DNA of 64,000 bases from Bacillus sp. ISL-7 (GCF_018613065.1 NZ_JAGGQW010000028.1:8126-72125); one strand, 5' to 3'; positions 1-9,675 are shown, numbered from the stretch's first letter. Numbers and translations are program-made. Notes: generated by a model not told the origin, from the sequence alone.

Positions 1-32
1 GCATGCGAAACATACCCAAACCGAATCTTCAT
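1..32 (-). CDS. uvsE: UV damage endonuclease UvsE, N-terminal start only (runs off window)
   Basis: A minus-strand ATG at position 32 follows a good AGAAAGGAG ribosome site and opens MKIRFGYVSHA before the window ends. This matches the start of UvsE (YwjD), a UV-damage DNA endonuclease whose N-terminus has the R-F-G-[FY]-V-S pattern. In B. subtilis ywjD lies next to ywjE, as here: the upstream gene stops at 48, only 15 nt before this ATG, and the ribosome site overlaps that gene's 3' end, so the two are probably co-transcribed. Only ten codons are visible, so the call rests on the short match plus synteny. Confidence 0.6.
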   Translation of the reverse strand, partial: MKIRFGYVSH

Positions 33-47
33 AGACAAACTCCTTTC

Positions 48-1250
48 TTATAAAAAATAGGAAACGGCCGCGGCGATGCCTTCTTTGATGGAGCGGACAG
101 GGTTCGGTTTGTTAAGTTCAGCTAAGGTCAGTGCTTCTGAGTCATCAATGTCCTTTTTGAGAATATCCATCAAGCGCTCGATAAAGGCTGGGTCATAAAT
201 ATAGCAATTGATTTCCTTGTTTAAATACATGCTTCGTTTATCAAAATTGGCGGTGCCGATGTCACACAGTTTGTCATCAATGACGAGTGTTTTGGCATGA
301 TAAAAACCCTTTTTATATTGATAAACGGCCGCCCCCGCCCGAATCAGCTTCCGTAAATAACGGAATGATGCCTCTTGGACAAGCGGATGGTCAGCGGTAT
401 ACGGGACGATGACAGAAAGCTGAACCCCGCGTTTTATGGCTGCAAGTAACTCGGCCAAAATCTTATGACATGGAATAAAGTAGGGAGTGCCAATGATCAT
501 CGAATGGGTTGCTTTTTGAATCAGACGAAGATAATTTTGCTCTAATTGATTGGCTTCCGTTGGAATAAACTGATGGCGGACAGGACCATCAGCCAGGGTT
601 GGGAAATAGGGCGTATTACCCATGATATCTTCCCCCGCATACTCGTGCCAATCAAGCAAAAACTCACTTTGTAAAAAATTTACGCTCCGGCCGGTAATTT
701 TTAAATGGTAATCGCGCCAGATCCCCAAGGAAGGCTCTTCGTCAATATATTCCTTCCCAACGTTATAACCGCCAAGATACCCAATTTCCCCGTCAATAAT
801 CGTAATCTTGCGGTGATTTCGAATCTGCGAAGAATAAAAAAGGAAGGGGAGCCTGATTGTATTGCTAAAAGCAAATCGAACACCCGCCTCCTGCAAAGAC
901 TTAACGGCCTCCTTCCTCACCTTCCAGCTGCCAAGCCGGTCAATAAGCAGCCGAACTTCGACCCCGGCCTGGGCCTTTTCTTTTAAAATAGAGAAAAACT
1001 CCTGACTAATCGCATCGTCTTTAACGATATAAAATAGCACATGAATATGCTTTTTCGCGTTCCGCAGTTCATGGAAATAGTCGGCGAATAACTTCTTTCC
1101 GTGGGTGAAAATATCAAAATTCCCATGTATGATGGCTGTTTCTCTTCGACTGACAATGGAAAGATGCTTCCTTTTACCTAAAATAAAATCTAAAACAAGC
1201 CATAGAATGATGAGAAAAATAAGTACGCTCGAAAAGAGTGCAAACGTCAT
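48..1250 (-). CDS. ywjE: Cardiolipin synthase-like phospholipase D family protein (YwjE type)
   Basis: A 400-residue membrane-anchored phospholipase D superfamily protein, expected to join phosphatidylglycerol molecules into cardiolipin. One hydrophobic segment covers about residues 1-24. Two HKD catalytic motifs are visible: HRKITIID at about 146 and HAKTLVID at about 318. The single N-terminal helix and the length near 400 match B. subtilis YwjE rather than the longer ClsA. A TTG six codons upstream also opens the frame, but it overlaps GGAGGAAAG, which serves as the ribosome site for the ATG at 1250, so that start was chosen. It is divergent from fadF and probably co-transcribed with uvsE. 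Confidence 0.88.
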   Translation of the reverse strand: MTFALFSSVLIFLIILWLVLDFILGKRKHLSIVSRRETAIIHGNFDIFTHGKKLFADYFHELRNAKKHIHVLFYIVKDDAISQEFFSILKEKAQAGVEVRLLIDRLGSWKVRKEAVKSLQEAGVRFAFSNTIRLPFLFYSSQIRNHRKITIIDGEIGYLGGYNVGKEYIDEEPSLGIWRDYHLKITGRSVNFLQSEFLLDWHEYAGEDIMGNTPYFPTLADGPVRHQFIPTEANQLEQNYLRLIQKATHSMIIGTPYFIPCHKILAELLAAIKRGVQLSVIVPYTADHPLVQEASFRYLRKLIRAGAAVYQYKKGFYHAKTLVIDDKLCDIGTANFDKRSMYLNKEINCYIYDPAFIERLMDILKKDIDDSEALTLAELNKPNPVRSIKEGIAAAVSYFL

Positions 1251-1333
1251 CAGAATTCTTTCCTCCAATCAGTTTTGTTAGTTTTTCCGAAAGCGGTCAT
1301 TTCTATAAGTTAGAGAAACTTTTCAAAAACTAT

Positions 1334-1361
1334 TTGACTGAATGCTCATTCATAATATAAT
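1334..1361 (+). promoter_or_regulatory. fadF promoter with FadR-like operator
   Basis: TTGACT at 1334-1339 and a perfect TATAAT at 1356-1361 are 16 nt apart, 64 nt before fadF. The perfect palindrome TGAATG-CT-CATTCA (1339-1352) overlaps the -35 end and the spacer. The arms match those of the B. subtilis FadR operator (TGAATGAMTANTCATTCA, recalled consensus), with a shorter centre. A repressor here would block RNA polymerase and be released by acyl-CoA, which fits the downstream fatty-acid genes. Confidence 0.75.
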
Positions 1362-1424
1362 AGAGTTAAGTGTAGATTCTGAAAATTAATTATTTTATAG
1401 AAGTTATCGGAAAGGGGCATTTGT

Positions 1425-3527
1425 ATGAATGGTTTACTCTGGGTCAACCTGATTGCATTTCTTGTTGTAACCGCTTACGCAGTCAGTCTGTTTGTGTATG
1501 TCGTCAAAACCCGAATTGAATTTATTAAACTCGGTAAAAAGGTTGAGTTTGATAACAATGTGAAAGAGCGGCTTCAAAAAATTTGGGTCAATGTGTTTGG
1601 CCAAAAGAAACTGCTGAAGGATAAGAAAAGCGGGATCATGCACGTCATGTTCTTCTACGGCTTTATTCTGGTCCAATTTGGCGCGATTGATTTTATTATC
1701 AAAGGGATTAAACCTGGGGCACATTTGCCGCTTGGACCTCTTTATGCAGGGTTCACTTTTTTCCAAGAGCTTGTCACACTGATGATCTTAGTGGCTGTCA
1801 TTTGGGCTTTTTACCGCCGCTATGTGGAAAAATTAGTCCGCCTAAAGCGGAACTTTAAATCCGGTCTTGTCCTTATATTTATTGGTGGTTTAATGCTTTC
1901 TGTTTTACTTGGCAACGGAATGAGTCTGATCTGGCATGGGGAAGAAGCTTCATGGACAGAACCGGTAGCCTCGCTGATTTCGCTGATCTTTTCAGGGATA
2001 AATGAAACCGCCTCCATTGTAATTTTTTACATTGCCTGGTGGGCGCACTTATTATTCTTGTTAACGTTCTTAGTGTATGTACCGCAGTCCAAACATGCTC
2101 ACTTAATTGCTGGACCAGCGAATGTTTATTTTAATCGATTAGATAAACCAGGAAAGTTGAAAAAAGTTGATTTTGAAGATGAATCCCAAGAAACGTTTGG
2201 GGTTGGAAAAATAGAAGACTTTACGCAGCACCAAATGATCGATTTTTATGCATGTGTTGAATGCGGCCGCTGTACGAATATGTGTCCGGCAACGGGAACT
2301 GGCAAAATGCTGTCACCGATGGACTTAATCGTCAAACTTCGTGACCACTTAACGAATCACGGTGCTGTGGTTACCTCGAAACAGCCGTGGGTGCCAACGA
2401 TTGCATTTGCGAATACGAAGGGAAATCAACTGGCTCTTGCATCTGCAGGTCAAGGCGCACAGGAATCCGCTGCCGCATTAGCTTATAGCCCTAGTTTAAT
2501 TGGCGATGTTATTACCGAAGAAGAAATTTGGGCATGTACAACGTGCCGGAATTGTGAAGACCAATGTCCAGTCATGAATGAGCATGTCGATAAAATTATT
2601 GACCTGCGCCGTTATTTGGTTTTAACCGAAGGGAAATTGGATGCCGATGCCCAGCGTGCGATGACGAATATCGAACGCCAAGGCAATCCATGGGGCTTGA
2701 ACCGAAAGGAACGTGAAACTTGGCGTGAGGCCCGCGAAGATGTTCATGTGCCAACTGTGAAAGAGATGAATAAAGCCGGCGAAGAATTTGAATACCTTTT
2801 CTGGGTAGGCGCCATGGGCTCTTACGATAATCGCAGCCAAAAGATTGCCTTATCGTTTGCGAAGCTGCTGAACGAAGCAGGCGTGAAATTTGCGATTCTT
2901 GGCAACAAAGAGAAAAATTCTGGTGACACACCGCGCCGTCTCGGCAATGAATTCTTGTTCCAAGACCTGGCAGCGAAGAATATTGAGGAATTTGAAAAAG
3001 CAGAGGTCAAGAAAATCGTCACGATTGACCCGCATGCTTATAATATTTTCAAAAATGAATACCCTGATTTTGGCTTAACGGATGTCGAAGTGTTCCATCA
3101 TACCGAGGTTTTATATGAGCTAGTTCGCGATGGCAAGCTTGTGCCGAAACATTCGGTTGATGAAACGATCACTTTCCATGATTCTTGTTACTTAGGCCGT
3201 TACAATGATGTCTATGATGCACCACGTGAGATTCTTAAATCTATTCCGGGCGTGAAGTTGATTGAAATGGAGCGGAACAGAGAGAAGGCGATGTGCTGTG
3301 GTGCTGGCGGCGGTTTGATGTGGATGGAGGAAGAAACCGGACACCGCATTAACGTGGCTAGAACCGAGCAGGCACTTGCTGTTAATCCATCGGTGATCAG
3401 TTCAGGCTGTCCGTATTGCTTAACGATGCTGTCAGATGGTACGAAGGCAAAAGAAGTGGAAGAAAAGGTTTCGACTTACGATGTGGCCGAGCTGCTTGAA
3501 AAAGCGGTTTGCGGGGAAGTCGCATAG
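1425..3527 (+). CDS. fadF: FadF-type membrane Fe-S oxidoreductase of fatty acid beta-oxidation
   Basis: A 700-residue protein resembling fused HdrE/HdrD-type subunits. The N-terminal quarter has about five membrane helices (residues 1-225). It is followed by two 4Fe-4S clusters of ferredoxin type (C277-x2-C-x2-C-x3-C and C371-x2-C-x2-C-x3-C) and a C-terminal pair of cysteine-rich CCG-type domains (C588; C624-C625). The family is thought to carry electrons from acyl-CoA dehydrogenases via ETF to the quinone pool; the exact donor is not shown here. The ATG at 1425 follows GGAAAGGGG. It corresponds in place and length to B. subtilis YwjF/FadF. The FadR-like operator upstream and the beta-oxidation genes downstream support the role. 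Confidence 0.88.
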   Translation: MNGLLWVNLIAFLVVTAYAVSLFVYVVKTRIEFIKLGKKVEFDNNVKERLQKIWVNVFGQKKLLKDKKSGIMHVMFFYGFILVQFGAIDFIIKGIKPGAHLPLGPLYAGFTFFQELVTLMILVAVIWAFYRRYVEKLVRLKRNFKSGLVLIFIGGLMLSVLLGNGMSLIWHGEEASWTEPVASLISLIFSGINETASIVIFYIAWWAHLLFLLTFLVYVPQSKHAHLIAGPANVYFNRLDKPGKLKKVDFEDESQETFGVGKIEDFTQHQMIDFYACVECGRCTNMCPATGTGKMLSPMDLIVKLRDHLTNHGAVVTSKQPWVPTIAFANTKGNQLALASAGQGAQESAAALAYSPSLIGDVITEEEIWACTTCRNCEDQCPVMNEHVDKIIDLRRYLVLTEGKLDADAQRAMTNIERQGNPWGLNRKERETWREAREDVHVPTVKEMNKAGEEFEYLFWVGAMGSYDNRSQKIALSFAKLLNEAGVKFAILGNKEKNSGDTPRRLGNEFLFQDLAAKNIEEFEKAEVKKIVTIDPHAYNIFKNEYPDFGLTDVEVFHHTEVLYELVRDGKLVPKHSVDETITFHDSCYLGRYNDVYDAPREILKSIPGVKLIEMERNREKAMCCGAGGGLMWMEEETGHRINVARTEQALAVNPSVISSGCPYCLTMLSDGTKAKEVEEKVSTYDVAELLEKAVCGEVA

Positions 3528-3537
3528 TTTTTATGGG

Positions 3538-3617
3538 AGAGCAGAGGTTCGATTTGTTTACATATTCATAAAATTTTAAAAATTTTGTGGAAAACATTTC
3601 AACTTCTGCTCTTTTTT
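3538..3617 (+). terminator. Probable rho-independent terminator after fadF
   Basis: GAGCAGAGGTT at 3539-3549 pairs with AACTTCTGCTC at 3601-3611, with one G-T pair, and is followed by six T. The loop is long (about 50 nt) and AT-rich. A second small hairpin near 3674-3685, with a T run behind it, may help. Confidence 0.5.
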
Positions 3618-3705
3618 ATGTAGAATATAGTATGTAGATAAAAACGCTTACATTAACATTTTTTAAAAAAAGCAGGAGCCTGCGTTTCTTTTTTGGTTCC
3701 TAATC

Positions 3706-3721
3706 GAGCGAGCGTTCAGTC
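3706..3721 (+). promoter_or_regulatory. Second FadR-like operator, upstream of the thiolase
   Basis: GAGCGAGCGTTCAGTC is identical at 13 of 16 positions to the reverse complement of the fadF operator (GAATGAGCATTCAGTC); all three differences are transitions. A half site, TTTGACTGAAT, follows at about 3743-3753. It sits 60-75 nt before the thiolase start, so the same regulator probably controls both transcription units. Confidence 0.55.
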
Positions 3722-3779
3722 GCCGCGATTTTTTATACAAAAGTTTGACTGAATATTAAGAAAAGGGAGAGTGTTTTGA

Positions 3780-4967
3780 ATGGGAAGAACGGTCATTTTA
3801 AGCGGGGTTAGAACGCCTTTTGGAAAATTAGGGGGAACATTAAGCAGCTTGACTGCCTCCCAACTAGGGGGAATTGCTGTAAAAGAAGCATTGGTTCGTG
3901 CAGATGTGAAGCCTGGAGACGTACAGGAAGTCATTCTTGGAACCGTTTTACAAGGGGGCCAGGGGCAGATTCCATCGCGCCAAGCAGCGCACCATGCCGG
4001 ATTGCCGTGGGAAGTGAAAACCGAAACAATCAATAAGGTTTGTGCGTCTGGGATGCGCAGTGTCTCCTTGGCAGACCAAATCATTCGCGCTGGCGATGAA
4101 GAAGTGATTGTTGCAGGCGGAATGGAATCGATGAGCAATGCACCATATGTTTTACCAAAAGCACGCTGGGGCTTCCGAATGGGTGACGCACAGGTCAAAG
4201 ATTTAATGATTCTTGACGGGTTAACCTGCAGCTTTACCGGTGCTCACATGGGCACATACGGCAACGTATCGGCTGCCGATATGGAAATTAGCCGGGAAGC
4301 ACAGGACGAGTGGGCATTGCGAAGCCACAAGCGCGCGGTTGCCGCAATCGAGAGTGGAAAATTTACGGAAGAAATCGTATCGGTTGAGGTTCCACAACGA
4401 AAGGGTGCGCCACTTGTTGTCGAGAATGATGAATCACCGCGTAAAGACACATCGATTGAACGGTTAGCTAAATTAGCACCGGTATTTAATTCAACCGGTA
4501 CGATTACAGCTGGAAATGCCCCTGGAGTCAACGACGGAGCAGCAGCCCTCGTGTTAATGAGTGAAGAGCGTGCAATTCGTGAAGGCAGGCAGGCGGAAGC
4601 GGTGATTGTCGGCCATACGGCGGTCGCTGTGGAAGCAAAGGATTTCCCGAAAACACCAGGACTTGTAATTAATGAGCTGTTACGAAAAACAGGGAAAACG
4701 TTGGCGGAAATAGATTTATTTGAAATCAATGAAGCCTTCGCTGCGGTTGCTTTAGTGAGCGGGAAAATTGCTGGTCTTGATCTAGAAAAAGTCAATGTCA
4801 ATGGCGGTGCGGTTGCCTTAGGTCATCCGATTGGTGCCAGTGGGGCGCGCATTATCCTTACGTTAATGCACGAATTAAAGCGCCGCGGCGGCGGAATTGG
4901 GATTGCGGCGATTTGCAGCGGCGGCGGCCAAGGGGATGCCGTAATGATCGAGGTTCCAAAGGGCTGA
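3780..4967 (+). CDS. mmgA: Acetyl-CoA C-acyltransferase (thiolase), MmgA-like
   Basis: A 395-residue cytosolic thiolase that cleaves 3-ketoacyl-CoA with CoA to acetyl-CoA and a shortened acyl-CoA, or condenses acetyl-CoA. Active-site nucleophile C88 lies in NKVCASG, H349 in GHPIGASG and the second cysteine C379 in CSGGGQG, so the catalytic set is complete. Length and text agree closely with B. subtilis MmgA (about 393 residues). The start follows AAAGGGAGAG. It heads the second beta-oxidation unit behind its own operator. The 404-nt gap to the next gene is filled by a 21-nt repeat array. Confidence 0.92.
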   Translation: MGRTVILSGVRTPFGKLGGTLSSLTASQLGGIAVKEALVRADVKPGDVQEVILGTVLQGGQGQIPSRQAAHHAGLPWEVKTETINKVCASGMRSVSLADQIIRAGDEEVIVAGGMESMSNAPYVLPKARWGFRMGDAQVKDLMILDGLTCSFTGAHMGTYGNVSAADMEISREAQDEWALRSHKRAVAAIESGKFTEEIVSVEVPQRKGAPLVVENDESPRKDTSIERLAKLAPVFNSTGTITAGNAPGVNDGAAALVLMSEERAIREGRQAEAVIVGHTAVAVEAKDFPKTPGLVINELLRKTGKTLAEIDLFEINEAFAAVALVSGKIAGLDLEKVNVNGGAVALGHPIGASGARIILTLMHELKRRGGGIGIAAICSGGGQGDAVMIEVPKG

Positions 4968-5059
4968 TCTCTTGGGTGAGATTTTAATGAATTAATCGGA
5001 GTCGTGTTCAACGGAGGGTTCCTAAGAGCTAACTTTCAGAGTGGTTTTTTTCCAAGTAA

Positions 5060-5315
5060 TGTCTAATTGCACAAAACAGTAGAATTTTGGCACAAAACCA
5101 TTTGAAAATGGCACAAAACTATCGGGAAATGACACAAAACCTGGAATAGCACAAAACACCAAGAAGCACGCACAAAACTCCTGAGATGACTCGAAAAGCT
5201 TATTTAAAAAAAACAAAACACCTGAGATGGCACAAAAGCTTGTTTGAAAAAACACAAAACCTAAGATGGCTCAAAAGTACTCTTAAATTAATACAAAACC
5301 GATGTAAAAATAGAC
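5060..5315. repeat. 21-nt-period array with CACAAAAC core, copy 1
   Basis: After a TGTCTAATTG leader, the core CACAAAAC occurs at 5070, 5091, 5112, 5133, 5150 and 5171 (steps 21, 21, 21, 17, 21). More degenerate units (TCGAAAAG, AACAAAAC, CACAAAAG) continue to about 5315. Between cores lie about 13 nt that usually end in GAAAATGG. It fills the thiolase-mmgB gap; open frames through it are by-products of a period divisible by three. No gene is seen in 4968-5371. Confidence 0.85.
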
Positions 5316-5371
5316 AAAAACATAAAAAATCTAGGTCGGACTTGTTCCGGCCTTACTTCGGAGGGGAAAAA

Positions 5372-6223
5372 ATGAAGATTTCAAAGCTTATGGTGATCGG
5401 TGCAGGACAAATGGGCTCAGGGATTGCTCAAGTTTGTGCCCAGGCGGGATACACGGTCATCTTAAATGATCTAAAACCGGAATTTGTGGAACGCGGCTTA
5501 GCAGGGATCAATAAAATACTTAAACGGAACGTTGATAAAGGGCGCCTGACTGAAGAGCAAAAACAGAAAGTTCTCTGCAACATCACCACTTCCACCGACC
5601 TAAATGATGCCAGTGACGTCGACCTCGTCATCGAAGCAGCCGTTGAAAATATGGACATCAAAACAAAAATCTTTGCCCAACTCGATGACATTACCCCAGC
5701 ACATTCAATACTAGCGAGCAATACCTCATCACTGCCAATCACCGAAATTGCGGCGGCAACCAAGCGCCCGGAAAAGGTCATCGGCATGCACTTCATGAAC
5801 CCGGTTCCGGTCATGAAGCTCGTCGAAATCATCCGCGGCCTCGCGACTGCCGACGAAGTGTACCAAGTTATTGAAGATATGACAAAAACCTTAAGCAAGG
5901 TACCGGTTGAAGTCAATGATTTTCCTGGTTTTGTCTCAAACCGGATTCTGATGCCAATGATCAACGAAGCGATTTACACGCTTTATGAGGGCGTGGCTAC
6001 GAAGGAAGCGATCGACGAAGTCATGAAGCTCGGCATGAACCACCCCATGGGGCCGTTAACCTTGGCCGATTTTATCGGCTTAGATACATGTCTGTATATT
6101 ATGGAAACGCTTCACCAAGGTTTTGGCGACGACAAATACCGTCCCTGCCCGCTCCTCCGTAAATATGTGAAAGCAGGCTGGCTCGGTAAGAAAACAGGAC
6201 GCGGTTTTTATACGTATGAATAA
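5372..6223 (+). CDS. mmgB: 3-hydroxyacyl-CoA (3-hydroxybutyryl-CoA) dehydrogenase
   Basis: A 283-residue NAD(P)-dependent dehydrogenase that oxidises 3-hydroxyacyl-CoA to the 3-keto form, feeding the thiolase just upstream. The Rossmann motif GAGQMGSG starts at residue 10, and the catalytic histidine is H140 in MHFMNPVP. The length matches MmgB/PaaH (280-290). The frame stays open upstream to about 5186 through the repeat array, but GGAGGGG directly before the ATG at 5372 fixes the start. It belongs to one operon with its neighbours. Confidence 0.93.
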   Translation: MKISKLMVIGAGQMGSGIAQVCAQAGYTVILNDLKPEFVERGLAGINKILKRNVDKGRLTEEQKQKVLCNITTSTDLNDASDVDLVIEAAVENMDIKTKIFAQLDDITPAHSILASNTSSLPITEIAAATKRPEKVIGMHFMNPVPVMKLVEIIRGLATADEVYQVIEDMTKTLSKVPVEVNDFPGFVSNRILMPMINEAIYTLYEGVATKEAIDEVMKLGMNHPMGPLTLADFIGLDTCLYIMETLHQGFGDDKYRPCPLLRKYVKAGWLGKKTGRGFYTYE

Positions 6224-6301
6224 ACACAGCATTTCTTCGAAAAAGGGGTCGTGATGATGATGAGTACCACGATATTACATTCCTCCAAAGGGGAGACCAC
6301 C

Positions 6302-7432
6302 ATGAATCTGTCATTCACCGAAGAACAAGAAATGATGCGTAAAATGGTTCGCGATTTTGCCAACAGCGAAATTGCACCGTTTATTGAAAAGATGGAAAGA
6401 GGCGAATTCCCGCGCGAAATCCTTCGCAAAATGGGCGAACTTGGCCTGATGGGGATTCCTGTACCTGAAAAATACGGTGGAGCCGCGATGGACTTCACCT
6501 CCTATATCCTAGCGATTAATGAGCTTTCAAAGGTAAGTGCGACGGTGGGAGTGATTCTATCAGTCCATACCTCGGTCTGCACCAACCCGATTCTCTATTT
6601 TGGCTCAGAAGAACAGAAAATGAAGTATGTGCCGAAGCTTGCTTCAGGGGAGTACCTTGGTGCGTTTTGCTTAACCGAGCCAAGTTCAGGTTCCGATGCC
6701 GCGAGCTTAAAATCTCGTGCGGTTAAGAAGGGTGATCATTACGTCATCAACGGCTCAAAGGTGTTCATTACGAACGGCGGCGAGGCCGATGTTTATATTG
6801 TTTTTGCGAAAACGAATCCGGAACAAGGCAGCAAGGGAATTTCTGCGTTTATTGTTGAAAAAAATACCCCGGGCTTTGTCGTCGGTAAGGATGAGAAGAA
6901 AATGGGCTTGCATGGTTCGAGAACTGTCCAGCTCACGTTCGAGGACATGCAAGTTCCAGCAGAAAACCTTCTCGGGGCAGAAGGAGAGGGCTTTAAAATC
7001 GCGATGGCGAACCTTGATGTCGGCCGTATTGGGATTGCTACCCAAGCACTAGGGATTGCCGAGGCCGCACTGTCAGCCGCAACCACCTATGCTGGGGACC
7101 GCCAGCAATTTGGCAAGCCGATCGCCCGCCAACAAGGGATTGGTTTCAAACTAGCCGACATGGCGACAAGTGTCGAAGCGGCAAAACTATTAGTCTATCG
7201 GGCTGCTTATTTACGAACTCATGGGTTGAAATGTACATTGGAGGCGTCGATAGCGAAACTGTTCGCGACCAAAACAGCGGTCGAGGTAACAACCGAAGCG
7301 ATCCAAGTATTTGGCGGTTACGGCTATACCGAAGATTATCCGGTTGAACGCTATTTCCGTGACGCGAAAATAACCGAAATTTATGAAGGCACGAGTGAAA
7401 TTCAACGGATTGTGATTAGTAAACATCTTTAA
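6302..7432 (+). CDS. mmgC: Acyl-CoA dehydrogenase (MmgC-like)
   Basis: A 376-residue FAD-dependent acyl-CoA dehydrogenase making trans-2-enoyl-CoA and passing electrons to ETF. It has the three-domain fold pattern, with [19 protein letters not shown] and a C-terminal [11 protein letters not shown]. The catalytic base is E362 in [10 protein letters not shown], as in short-chain and butyryl-type members. ATGs lie up to 51 nt upstream, but AAAGGGGAG sits 6 nt before the ATG at 6302 and family proteins start here. It is a close paralogue of acdA, the next gene, which suggests different chain lengths. Confidence 0.92.
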   Translation: MNLSFTEEQEMMRKMVRDFANSEIAPFIEKMERGEFPREILRKMGELGLMGIPVPEKYGGAAMDFTSYILAINELSKVSATVGVILSVHTSVCTNPILYFGSEEQKMKYVPKLASGEYLGAFCLTEPSSGSDAASLKSRAVKKGDHYVINGSKVFITNGGEADVYIVFAKTNPEQGSKGISAFIVEKNTPGFVVGKDEKKMGLHGSRTVQLTFEDMQVPAENLLGAEGEGFKIAMANLDVGRIGIATQALGIAEAALSAATTYAGDRQQFGKPIARQQGIGFKLADMATSVEAAKLLVYRAAYLRTHGLKCTLEASIAKLFATKTAVEVTTEAIQVFGGYGYTEDYPVERYFRDAKITEIYEGTSEIQRIVISKHL

Positions 7433-7433
7433 A

Positions 7434-7581
7434 GAAAAGCGGAGGCGCCCGTTTAGCGGCGTATGGACTGGAGCCCTTTGACTGAGATAAAGGAAACACG
7501 GAGAGCGTAAGCGATCCGATGTTGACTTATCGTAGGGAAAAGGGCGAAGTACACTAGCCGTTGGGCGCCGGAGCTAGACAG
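7434..7581. repeat. Dispersed intergenic repeat (AAGCGGAAGCGCC...GGAGCTAGACAG family), long copy
   Basis: The left end GAAAAGCGGAGGCGCCCG and right end GGGCGCCGGAGCTAGACAG flank about 110 nt of GC-richer sequence than its surroundings. Related shorter copies lie at about 13331, 20124 and 32171. No coding capacity or transposase is seen. It separates the two acyl-CoA dehydrogenase genes. Confidence 0.6.
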
Positions 7582-7639
7582 TAATCTGAGTTCAAATCTT
7601 AATCTTTTAATATATATTCATCCACTAGGGGGACTTGAA

Positions 7640-8779
7640 ATGAACTTTAAACTTTCTGAAGAACATGAAATGATCCGGAAAATGGTACGGGATTTTGCGC
7701 GCAATGAAGTAGCACCGACAGCCGCAGAGCGGGACGAGGAAGAGCGCTTTGACCGCGAGATTTTTGACAAAATGGCGGAGCTTGGTTTAACCGGGATTCC
7801 GTGGCCGGAAGAATACGGCGGGATTGGCAGCGATTATCTTGCTTACTGTATTGCCGTTGAAGAACTGTCCCGCGTCGACGCATCGACAGGCGTGATGCTC
7901 TCCGCCCATACGTCTCTAGCCGGCTGGCCGATTTACAAATTTGGCAGTGAGGAGCAAAAGCAAACCTATCTGCGCCCAATGGCAGAAGGAACCAAAATTG
8001 GCGCGTACGGCTTAACAGAGCCTGGCAGCGGTTCGGATGCAGGCGGGATGAGAACAACCGCACGTCTAGAAGGAGATCACTATGTACTTAATGGTTCGAA
8101 AATCTTCATTACAAACGGCGGCGTGGCCGACATTTATGTCGTGTTTGCACTAACCGATCCAACAAGTAAACAAAGAGGAACGACCGCGTTTATTATCGAG
8201 AGCGACTTCCCAGGCTTCTCGGTTGGAAAAAAAGAAAAGAAACTCGGCATTCGTTCCTCACCAACAACAGAAATTATTTTTGAAGATTGCAAGGTTCCTG
8301 TTGCCAATCGACTCGGCGCAGAAGGCGAAGGCTTTAAAATTGCCATGCAGACGCTTGATGGCGGCCGCAACGGCATCGCTGCGCAAGCCGTGGGAATTGC
8401 TCAAGGGGCGCTCGATGCTGCAGTGGATTATGCAAAGGAACGCCATCAATTTGGAAAACCAATCGTCGCCAATCAAGGAATCGGCTTTAAGCTGGCGGAT
8501 ATGGCAACCGGGATTGAGGCATCGAGATTATTAACTTATCAAGCGGCATGGCTGGAGTCACAAGGTCTGCCTTACGGCAAGGAGTCAGCGATGTCCAAGT
8601 TATTTGCTGGCGATACAGCGATGAAGGTAACAACCGAAGCCGTACAAGTTTTTGGCGGGTATGGCTATACAAAGGATTATCCTGTTGAGCGATTTATGCG
8701 TGATGCAAAAATCACGCAGATTTACGAGGGAACACAAGAAATTCAACGCCTCGTTATCTCACGGATGATCACGAAATAA
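7640..8779 (+). CDS. acdA: Acyl-CoA dehydrogenase AcdA
   Basis: A 379-residue acyl-CoA dehydrogenase, the same length as B. subtilis AcdA and very close to it along its whole length as recalled (for example [18 protein letters not shown] and [17 protein letters not shown]). Flavin and substrate motifs [11 protein letters not shown] and [10 protein letters not shown] are present, and the catalytic glutamate is E363 in [10 protein letters not shown]. The ribosome site is GGGGGAC before the ATG. It lies between the other dehydrogenase and the TetR gene and is probably co-transcribed. In B. subtilis acdA likewise sits between ywjF and rpoE. Confidence 0.94.
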   Translation: MNFKLSEEHEMIRKMVRDFARNEVAPTAAERDEEERFDREIFDKMAELGLTGIPWPEEYGGIGSDYLAYCIAVEELSRVDASTGVMLSAHTSLAGWPIYKFGSEEQKQTYLRPMAEGTKIGAYGLTEPGSGSDAGGMRTTARLEGDHYVLNGSKIFITNGGVADIYVVFALTDPTSKQRGTTAFIIESDFPGFSVGKKEKKLGIRSSPTTEIIFEDCKVPVANRLGAEGEGFKIAMQTLDGGRNGIAAQAVGIAQGALDAAVDYAKERHQFGKPIVANQGIGFKLADMATGIEASRLLTYQAAWLESQGLPYGKESAMSKLFAGDTAMKVTTEAVQVFGGYGYTKDYPVERFMRDAKITQIYEGTQEIQRLVISRMITK

Positions 8780-8791
8780 GGCGGTTAGAGC

Positions 8792-9433
8792 ATGATGAAA
8801 AAGCGGGAAGTACTAGCTTCAGTAAAGGATGAACGCCTGGTTCAAAAAAGGCGTGATCAAATGATCAAAGGGGCCGTCAGCCTTTTTAAGGAAAAGGGAT
8901 TTCATCGGACGACGACAAGGGAAATCGCGAAAGCGGCCGGTTTTAGCATCGGGACACTTTATGAATACATCCGTTCCAAGGAAGACGTCCTTTATCTCGT
9001 GTGCGACAGAATCTATGATCATGTTCGCGAGCGCCTCGAGCAGGATCTCGAGCAGAAAAAAGGCACGCTTTTGAGCCTGAAGATGGGGGTCCGGCATTAT
9101 TTCCGAGTGATTGATGAGATGCAGGATGAGGTTCTTGTCATGTATCAAGAAGCCAAATCGCTGACGAAGGATGCCCTTCCCTATGTGCTGAAAAAAGAAA
9201 TGGAAATGGCGGCGATGTTTGAGAGCTTGATCACAAGGTGCGTCGACAATGGCGAGCTGCAGTTATCAGAAAAGCAGATCGAATTGATTTCCCATAACAT
9301 TATTGTCGAGGGCCAAATGTGGGCGTTCCGCCGCTGGGCGCTGCAAAAATTATATACACTTGATGAATACATTGAACTCCAAACCGATCAATTGTTTAAC
9401 GGCATTCATTCGTCCACACAAGCAAGCTCGTAA
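8792..9433 (+). CDS. TetR/AcrR-family regulator of the acyl-CoA cluster
   Basis: A 213-residue regulator. The N-terminal helix-turn-helix covers about residues 20-70 (GAVSLFKEKGFHRTTTREIA then GFSIGTLYEYIRSKEDVL), followed by an all-helical ligand domain. It starts 12 nt after the acdA stop, so it is in the same transcript. Position suggests that it is the repressor binding the palindromes at 1339 and 3706 and responding to acyl-CoA. It is not a clear copy of B. subtilis FadR, which is shorter and encoded elsewhere, so the operators might instead belong to a FadR outside the window. Confidence 0.85.
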   Translation: MMKKREVLASVKDERLVQKRRDQMIKGAVSLFKEKGFHRTTTREIAKAAGFSIGTLYEYIRSKEDVLYLVCDRIYDHVRERLEQDLEQKKGTLLSLKMGVRHYFRVIDEMQDEVLVMYQEAKSLTKDALPYVLKKEMEMAAMFESLITRCVDNGELQLSEKQIELISHNIIVEGQMWAFRRWALQKLYTLDEYIELQTDQLFNGIHSSTQASS

Positions 9434-9467
9434 TGCTAGACGTATGGCGAACAGTGAATGGAGTTCA

Positions 9468-9666
9468 TTTTTATAAAAAAGGCTATGTTAAAAGTGCTCT
9501 CTATGTTGATTGGAGTGGAAGGCGCGAAGACTCCTGCGGGAGGACGGGGCAGGGGAAACCCCACAGATGCTTAGCGCCGAGGAGGCTCCCCGGACCGCCC
9601 GAGGAAAGCGAAGCGCCTGGAACGGAAATCAACAGCCAAGTTTAACGGAGCCTTTTATAAAAAAGG
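9468..9666. repeat. Inverted-repeat intergenic element (GTTGATTGGAGTGG... family), intact copy
   Basis: A GC-rich element of about 200 nt. TTTTTATAAAAAAGGC near 9468 is mirrored by GCCTTTTATAAAAAAG ending near 9666. GTTGATT (9505-9511) is mirrored by AATCAAC (9627-9633), so the unit can fold into one long hairpin. The core (GGAAGGCGCGAAGACTCCTG ... GCGAAGCGCCTGGAACGG) resembles a repeat known in many Bacillus genomes. There is no transposase. It separates the TetR gene from icmF. A core-deleted relative lies at 52645-52722. Confidence 0.7.
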
Positions 9667-9675
9667 GGGAGAACT

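Noticed and set aside
4244..4801. A 185-codon minus-strand frame opposite the thiolase gene
   Set aside because: It is a codon-bias shadow of the thiolase without ribosome site or recognisable family. Similar shadows lie opposite ywlC (29805-30386), icmF (10194-10727) and mmgB (5428-5964).
5060..5315. CRISPR array
   Set aside because: The repeated core is only 8-10 nt at a 21-nt step with about 13-nt spacers, there are no cas genes, and the same family recurs at two other gaps. The same applies to the GGCGGAAT, 37-nt, 39-nt and 51-nt arrays.
5186..5371. A 62-residue N-terminal extension of the 3-hydroxyacyl-CoA dehydrogenase
   Set aside because: It is repeat-array translation; the GGAGGGG site and the Rossmann start at 5372 give the proper length.
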